Assembly (NCBI RefSeq): GCF_008275125.1
Contig: NZ_CP043473.1
Location: 3,162,001 to 3,226,000, forward strand
Direction: 5' to 3'
Source: Chromobacterium paludis
GTDB lineage: Bacteria > Pseudomonadota > Gammaproteobacteria > Burkholderiales > Chromobacteriaceae
Length of the DNA: 64,000 nucleotides
The notes under the pieces were generated by a model, which worked only from the letters and a program-made list of their open reading frames with translations, did no database searches and was not told where the DNA came from. The position numbers were made by a program, and so were the translations under genes. The first letter of the stretch is position 1. The number at the start of each line of letters is the position of its first letter. Positions 60,175 to 64,000 of this stretch are shown piece by piece.

Positions 60175-60693
60175 ATGGCCCGTACTATCGAGATCCAGCC
60201 CTACCACCCCGCCTGGCCGCAACGCTTCGCCGCCGAAGCGGCGACACTCCGCGCCGCGCTGGGCGCGCTGGCCGATCAAGCCGTCATCGAGCACATCGGC
60301 AGCACCGCCGTGCCGGGCCTGCCCGCCAAGCCCGTCATCGACATCCTGCTGGGCCTGCCGCGGCTGAGCGATCTGGAACCCTATTTCCCGGCGCTGTCCG
60401 CAGCGGGATTTCACCATCAGCCGCACATGGCGGCCGCCATGCCGGAGCGGCATTACTTCACCCTGCCCGCCCTGCCGCCGCGCCAGGTTCATTTGCATGC
60501 CGTGGCGCTGGATTCGGACTTTTGGCGCGACAAGCTGCGGTTCCGCGACGCGCTGCGCGCCGATTCCACGTTACGGGAACGCTACGCCGCGCTGAAGCAA
60601 CAATTGGCCGAGCAATACGGCGACGACCGCGCCGGCTATGCCGAGGCCAAGAGCGGCTTCATCAACGAGGCGCTGGCGGCGGCAAAGCGGTAA
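60175..60693 (+). CDS. GrpB/UPF0157 family nucleotidyltransferase-like protein
   Basis: The 172-residue protein has the UPF0157 marks IEIQPYHPAWPQRFAAEA, IEHIGSTAVPGLPAKPVIDI and HLHAVALDSDFWRDKL, ending in KSGFINEALAAAK. Members resemble nucleotidyltransferases, but no reaction is assigned. It has no role in L-Ara4N synthesis and sits between arnA and arnD, with REP elements on both sides, so it looks inserted. No Shine-Dalgarno sequence is visible before the ATG. Confidence 0.85.
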   Translation: MARTIEIQPYHPAWPQRFAAEAATLRAALGALADQAVIEHIGSTAVPGLPAKPVIDILLGLPRLSDLEPYFPALSAAGFHHQPHMAAAMPERHYFTLPALPPRQVHLHAVALDSDFWRDKLRFRDALRADSTLRERYAALKQQLAEQYGDDRAGYAEAKSGFINEALAAAKR

Positions 60694-60710
60694 ACTCGCT
60701 GCCAAACACC

Positions 60711-60740
60711 GTAGGGCGGGCAAGCTGGCTTGCCCACGCG
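60711..60740 (+). repeat. GTAG-type REP palindrome, GGGCAAGC subfamily
   Basis: GTAG is followed by GGCGGGCAAGC and GCTTGCCCACGC. A decayed opposite-facing copy, with GTGG instead of GTAG, lies at about 60768-60800. The element begins 17 bases after the grpB stop. Confidence 0.7.
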
Positions 60741-60813
60741 GAAACATCCAATCTCCATGGCGAGCCGGCGTGGGCGCATCCATGACTTGCCCGCCCCACT
60801 CTGCCAGGAACTT

Positions 60814-60849
60814 GGCGGAACGCCCGGCCAGGCCGGGCTTCCGCCCTAC
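60814..60849 (-). repeat. GTAG-type REP palindrome upstream of arnD
   Basis: On the minus strand it begins GTAGGGCGGAAGCCCGGCC and closes GGGCGTTCCGCC. The GTAG end lies 9 bases before the arnD start, the same spacing as at grpB. Confidence 0.75.
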
Positions 60850-60858
60850 GATGACACC

Positions 60859-61758
60859 ATGAAAAAACTCGCACTGAAGATAGACGTCGACACCTGGCGC
60901 GGCACCCGCGAGGGCGTGCCGCGGCTGATGGAGATTTTGAAGCGCCACCAGGCCGGCGCCACCTTTTTGTTCAGCCTGGGCCCGGACCACACCGGCCGCG
61001 CCATCAAGCGCGTGTTCCGTCCCGGCTTTTTGTCCAAAGTGTCGCGCACCTCGGTGGTGGAGCACTACGGCATCCGCACCCTGCTGTACGGCACCGTGCT
61101 GCCGGGGCCGGACATCGGCAAGCGCGAGGCGGCCTTGCTGCGCGGCGTGCGCGACGCCGGCTTCGAGGTGGGCATCCACTGCTGGGACCACATCAAGTGG
61201 CAAGATTACGTAGCCGGCAAGGATGCGGCCTGGACCCGCGCCGAAATGAAAAAAGCCGCCGACCGCTTCCGCGAAATCTTCGGTGAACCGGCGCGCACCC
61301 ACGGCGCGGCCGGCTGGCAAATCAACGACGCCGCGCTGGCTTACCAGAAAGAGCTGGGCATGGTCTACGCGTCCGATGGCCGCGGCACGCATGCCTTCCA
61401 GCCGGTGGACGCCGCCGGCCAACCGCTGGGCGTGCCGCAGCTGCCCACCACCTTGCCGACGCTGGACGAGCTGATAGGCCTGGATGGCTTGAGCAACGAC
61501 AATGTGCACGAGCATCTGCTGAAACTGACTGAAACCGCGCCGGAAACCGGCCACGTCTACACCCTGCACGCGGAGCTGGAAGGCATGCGGCTGATGGACA
61601 CCTTCGACCGTCTGCTCGCCGGCTGGAAGCGTCAGGGCTATGAGTTAGTCAGTTGCATAGACCTGTTCCACAGCCTGGACGCCGCCGCGCTGCCCAAGGG
61701 CCGCGTCGTCATGGGCGAAATCCCCGGCCGCAGCGGCACGCTGGCGCTGCAGGCATAA
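60859..61758 (+). CDS. arnD: Undecaprenyl-phosphate-L-Ara4N deformylase ArnD
   Basis: ArnD removes the formyl group from the lipid-linked sugar before it is flipped. The 299-residue polysaccharide-deacetylase-fold protein has the metal site in LKIDVDTWRGTREGVPRL, AGFEVGIHCWDHIKWQDY and YTLHAELEGM. The start before KKLALKIDVD is family-typical; the open frame upstream runs through REP sequence, and no clear Shine-Dalgarno is present. A terminator follows, closing the arn cluster. Confidence 0.94.
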   Translation: MKKLALKIDVDTWRGTREGVPRLMEILKRHQAGATFLFSLGPDHTGRAIKRVFRPGFLSKVSRTSVVEHYGIRTLLYGTVLPGPDIGKREAALLRGVRDAGFEVGIHCWDHIKWQDYVAGKDAAWTRAEMKKAADRFREIFGEPARTHGAAGWQINDAALAYQKELGMVYASDGRGTHAFQPVDAAGQPLGVPQLPTTLPTLDELIGLDGLSNDNVHEHLLKLTETAPETGHVYTLHAELEGMRLMDTFDRLLAGWKRQGYELVSCIDLFHSLDAAALPKGRVVMGEIPGRSGTLALQA

Positions 61759-61780
61759 GCCGCGCATCGCCCTCAAGACA

Positions 61781-61803
61781 AAGCCCGCCGATTGGCGGGT
61801 TTT
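61781..61803 (+). terminator. Intrinsic terminator of the arn cluster
   Basis: CCCGCC and GGCGGG pair around GATT, extended by A-U pairs, with five T residues directly after. Confidence 0.85.
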
Positions 61804-61823
61804 TCGCATATTGGGCTAGCCAC

Positions 61824-62177
61824 TCACGCGCCTTTTGGCGAGGGACCATACTGATTGCCGCCCGCTTGGCTATCCTGGCAGTGAAACATCAGCAAGATGA
61901 GGACGCCGACCACAGGAATGAACATGATCCACAGCCACCAGCCGCTGCGGCCGATATCGTGCAAACGGCGCACGGAGACGGCTACAGACGGCAGGAAGAT
62001 CGCCAGCGAGTACATATTTGTCAGCCACTCGCGCGGATCGCCCAGCACGCGGTGCTGAATGACCAAAAGCATAAGACTGATGATCAGATTGGTCAGCGCG
62101 AAATACCAATACTCCTGCCGCCGCGCTCGCCCGCCGAACACCGCGTACTTGGACAAGACTGAGAAATACCAATGCAT
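61824..62177 (-). CDS. DUF805 family membrane protein
   Basis: The 117-residue protein begins MHWYFSVLSKYAVFGGRARR and continues with QEYWYFALTNLIISLMLLVI, SVRRLHDIGRSGWWLWI and a hydrophobic close, the DUF805 (YhaH/YhaI) pattern with about three to four helices. The ATG before HWYFSVL is the family start. Function unknown. Confidence 0.88.
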   Translation of the reverse strand: MHWYFSVLSKYAVFGGRARRQEYWYFALTNLIISLMLLVIQHRVLGDPREWLTNMYSLAIFLPSVAVSVRRLHDIGRSGWWLWIMFIPVVGVLILLMFHCQDSQAGGNQYGPSPKGA

Positions 62178-62327
62178 CGTGATTCGCTTTTCAGGCTTGC
62201 GGACCGACACGCATGCCAATGCCGCGCCGCGGGATTCGAGTTCAAGGCATGCCTCGCCATGCTATATGCATGACAATGCCAAGTAAATTGATCGCCCGAT
62301 ATTCTCAAACCCAGCAGGAGCCCTGCC

Positions 62328-62573
62328 ATGGACACCGCCCAAATCGAACGCCTGCTACTGATCAGCCTAGCCTTCCACTACGCCATCCTGATCCTCTGGT
62401 TCAGCGTTTTTTATTTCCGCCGCAGCTGGCTGTACCGGCTGCACAGCCGTTGGTTCCACCTGTCCGAGCCCGCCTTCGATCTGCTCAACTACGGCGGCAT
62501 CGGCCTCTACAAAATCCTGGTCTTCGTGTTCAACCTGGCGCCGTTGGTCGCATTGTGGCTGAGCACGCCCTGA
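62328..62573 (+). CDS. DUF6868-like small membrane protein
   Basis: The 81-residue peptide has two hydrophobic segments (LLLISLAFHYAILILWFSVF and ILVFVFNLAPLVALWL) around a basic loop SWLYRLHSRWFHLS. The layout matches what I know as DUF6868; function is unknown. AGGAGCCCTGCC precedes the start. Confidence 0.7.
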   Translation: MDTAQIERLLLISLAFHYAILILWFSVFYFRRSWLYRLHSRWFHLSEPAFDLLNYGGIGLYKILVFVFNLAPLVALWLSTP

Positions 62574-62581
62574 ATGCGAAA

Positions 62582-62609
62582 ACGGCGGCTGTCCGCAGAC
62601 AGCCGCCGT
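62582..62609. terminator. Two-way hairpin between the DUF6868-like gene and yejK
   Basis: ACGGCGGCTGTC and GACAGCCGCCGT form a perfect 12-bp stem with a CGCA loop in the convergent gap. Confidence 0.75.
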
Positions 62610-62631
62610 CATATCGGGAAGCTTGGCGCTA

Positions 62632-63651
62632 TCAGTGATCGCGCTTGTTCAAGTGCAAAGTCAGCGTCAGCCCGCCCTCGCCATCATTTTGCGACTGGAT
62701 GTTCTTCAAGGTAATGCCGGCAGGCAGCAACACGCTGATGCCATGGCCTACGCCATAGCGCGACAGCGTCTTCTCCAGTTGCTTGGCCATGCCCTTGGCC
62801 GGCAGCCGCGCCTCGTCGTCCAGCTCGAAGCCGTACGATTCCGCCGCGCTGCCCAGCGCCACTTCCACTTGCTCGCGCGGCACGAAGCGCTCGGCGGCGG
62901 CGGTCAGCGCCTTGGCCTGCACCTCCTCCGGCTGGCTTTCCACCAGGGTCAGCAGCTCGTCCTTGAAGCGCGCCTGCTGCATCGGGTCTTCGATCTCGCT
63001 GCTCAGCTGCTCCACCACGCTGGCCAGCATCTTGCTGCTGGACGCCTTGTCCGGCACCCGCAGCGCCTTCAGGAAATCGTCTAGCCAGAACTTGGCTTCG
63101 CGGCTCAGCCGGTCCACCGCGTACACGGTGGGACCGTGCTCCAGAATCAGCGCGCCCTTGTCTATCAAACGCGGATTGATGCCGGAAGCATGGCTGATGT
63201 CGAACACGCCGCCGCCTTCGATGATGGTGAGGAAGTCGTCGCGGATCTCGGACTTGAACACGCCCAGCGCCTTGATTTCGCGATCGCCGTCGGACAGGCC
63301 GGCAAACTGGATCACCAGCAAGTCGCCGGCGCTGATATTGGGGTGCTGCGAGCGACCGTACAAATGCTTGGCGATGCGCTGCGACACTTCCAGAAAGTCG
63401 ATTTCGCCGCGGAAGAACTGGCGGCTGTAATGGTAGACCTCGTTCAGGTTCAGATCGGTCTCGTGCACAAACTGGTGCTTCTTGCGATCCGACACGATGC
63501 CCTTCAGATAGCCGTCCAGCAGCAGGCCGGACACTGCCTCGTCCACCGCCGTCGTCCGCTCGGACAGCTGCAGCGGTTCGCCGCGCGTCGGATTGCCCAC
63601 CCGATGCACCACCATGGCCTCCACCCGCGATTCCGCAATGATCATGCTCAT
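62632..63651 (-). CDS. yejK: Nucleoid-associated protein YejK/NdpA
   Basis: The 339-residue protein matches the NdpA/YejK family found on the nucleoid, with RTTAVDEAVSGLLLDGYLKG, FVHETDLNLNEVYHYSRQFF, FAGLSDGDREIKALGVFKS and GVGHGISVLLPAGI. Its precise role is unclear. The start MSMIIAESRVEAMVVHRVG fits the family. Confidence 0.88.
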   Translation of the reverse strand: MSMIIAESRVEAMVVHRVGNPTRGEPLQLSERTTAVDEAVSGLLLDGYLKGIVSDRKKHQFVHETDLNLNEVYHYSRQFFRGEIDFLEVSQRIAKHLYGRSQHPNISAGDLLVIQFAGLSDGDREIKALGVFKSEIRDDFLTIIEGGGVFDISHASGINPRLIDKGALILEHGPTVYAVDRLSREAKFWLDDFLKALRVPDKASSSKMLASVVEQLSSEIEDPMQQARFKDELLTLVESQPEEVQAKALTAAAERFVPREQVEVALGSAAESYGFELDDEARLPAKGMAKQLEKTLSRYGVGHGISVLLPAGITLKNIQSQNDGEGGLTLTLHLNKRDH

Positions 63652-63709
63652 CTTCTTCCTCCGCTAAACCGTGCCGGCGATTATGCCCGCCGCCGTGGCT
63701 CGAACGCAA

Positions 63710-63736
63710 AAAAGCCAGGCGTGAAGCCTGGCTTTT
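63710..63736 (-). terminator. Terminator after tRNA-Tyr
   Basis: AAAAGCCAGGC and GCCTGGCTTTT form an 11-bp stem with a 5-base loop; the minus-strand transcript continues with a U-run. It lies directly behind the tRNA. Confidence 0.88.
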
Positions 63737-63745
63737 TGCTGAATC

Positions 63746-63831
63746 TGGTGGAGGGAGAAGGATTCGAACCTTCGAAGGCAGAGCCGTCAGATTTACAGTC
63801 TGATCCCTTTGACCGCTCGGGAATCCCTCCA
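63746..63831 (-). tRNA. tRNA-Tyr (anticodon GTA)
   Basis: The 86-base minus-strand gene has acceptor arms GGAGGGA and TCCCTCC, a GTA anticodon in the loop CTGTAAA, a long class II variable arm, the T loop GGTTCGAATCC and an encoded CCA end. Confidence 0.95.
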
Positions 63832-63865
63832 GAGCGGCGCATCTTATCGGCTTGTAATCCGGCTG

Positions 63866-64000
63866 TCAACCATTCACCGCATGCGGCAGGCGCGTTGATA
63901 TGCCGGCCACATTGAGGTCCGCCACCGTGAAGGCATGGCCCAGCAAATACGGCCGGTCCCGCAGAGCCTGTTCCAGCCTATCCAGCGGCCGTTGCAAAGC
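63866..64000 (-). CDS. Glutathione S-transferase, C-terminal end only
   Basis: The last 44 codons of a minus-strand gene enter from the right edge. PLDRLEQALRDRPYLLGHAF and TVADLNVAGI match the C-terminal helical domain of glutathione S-transferases, including the conserved Asp N-capping box (FTVADLNVA). The stop lies about 35 bases before the tRNA. Confidence 0.8.
   Translation of the reverse strand, partial: ALQRPLDRLEQALRDRPYLLGHAFTVADLNVAGISTRLPHAVNG

Overview
The window is GC-rich, densely coded bacterial chromosome. Gene content and order point to a betaproteobacterium of the Neisseriales, most like Chromobacterium. The pointers are a permease-free PTS (EIIA-Man, HPr, EI), metX-metW, the polA/LOG/DUF2782/thrB neighbourhood, ftrABCD iron uptake, an emrR-emrCAB efflux locus and an arn lipid A modification cluster. 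The genus is an inference from content; no plasmid, prophage, insertion sequence or CRISPR array is visible.

Layout. 1-4.3 kb (minus): start of an LPS heptosyltransferase, ptsI, ptsH, EIIA-Man and cysG. 4.5-9.1 kb: a PAS-GAF-GGDEF diguanylate cyclase, a DUF3025 protein, a YihY/BrkB membrane protein and WrbA. 9.1-9.94 kb: a gene-free stretch made of a long imperfect inverted repeat and GTAG-type REP palindromes. 9.9-16.9 kb: an AraC regulator divergent from the MFS pump fsr, then a Fur-box-preceded ftrABCD operon, a periplasmic binding protein and ybaK. 16.9-23.3 kb: msrPQ, a YhcC radical SAM protein, metX-metW, a YqaE-like peptide and ampG. 23.3-26.2 kb (minus): a minor pilin operon fimT-pilV-pilW-pilX-pilE without pilY1. 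26.4-31.3 kb: polA, LOG, DUF2782, thrB.

31.3-38.1 kb is the most unusual region. A Gly/Ala-repeat secreted peptide resembling YjbE is followed by three translationally coupled genes: a YjbH-like outer-membrane protein with a complete PAP2 phosphatase domain fused to its C-terminus, a Wza-type export channel and a Wzz-type chain-length protein. No glycosyltransferases, polymerase or tyrosine kinase accompany them, so this looks like an export module for a polymer made elsewhere.

38.1-53.5 kb: a Bcr/CflA pump, an ArsC-like protein, emrR-emrCAB, a LysR/YeiH pair, cstA with ybdD, an RstAB-like two-component system, an alpha/beta hydrolase and hemF. 53.5-61.8 kb: arnT, an SMR-type flippase subunit, arnB, arnC, ArnA split into separate formyltransferase and decarboxylase genes, and arnD. 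This gives L-Ara4N addition to lipid A, but the cluster is repeatedly interrupted by palindromic repeats and by a grpB-like gene bracketed by REPs. 61.8-64 kb: DUF805 and DUF6868 proteins, a YejK/NdpA nucleoid-associated protein, tRNA-Tyr and the 3' end of a glutathione S-transferase gene.
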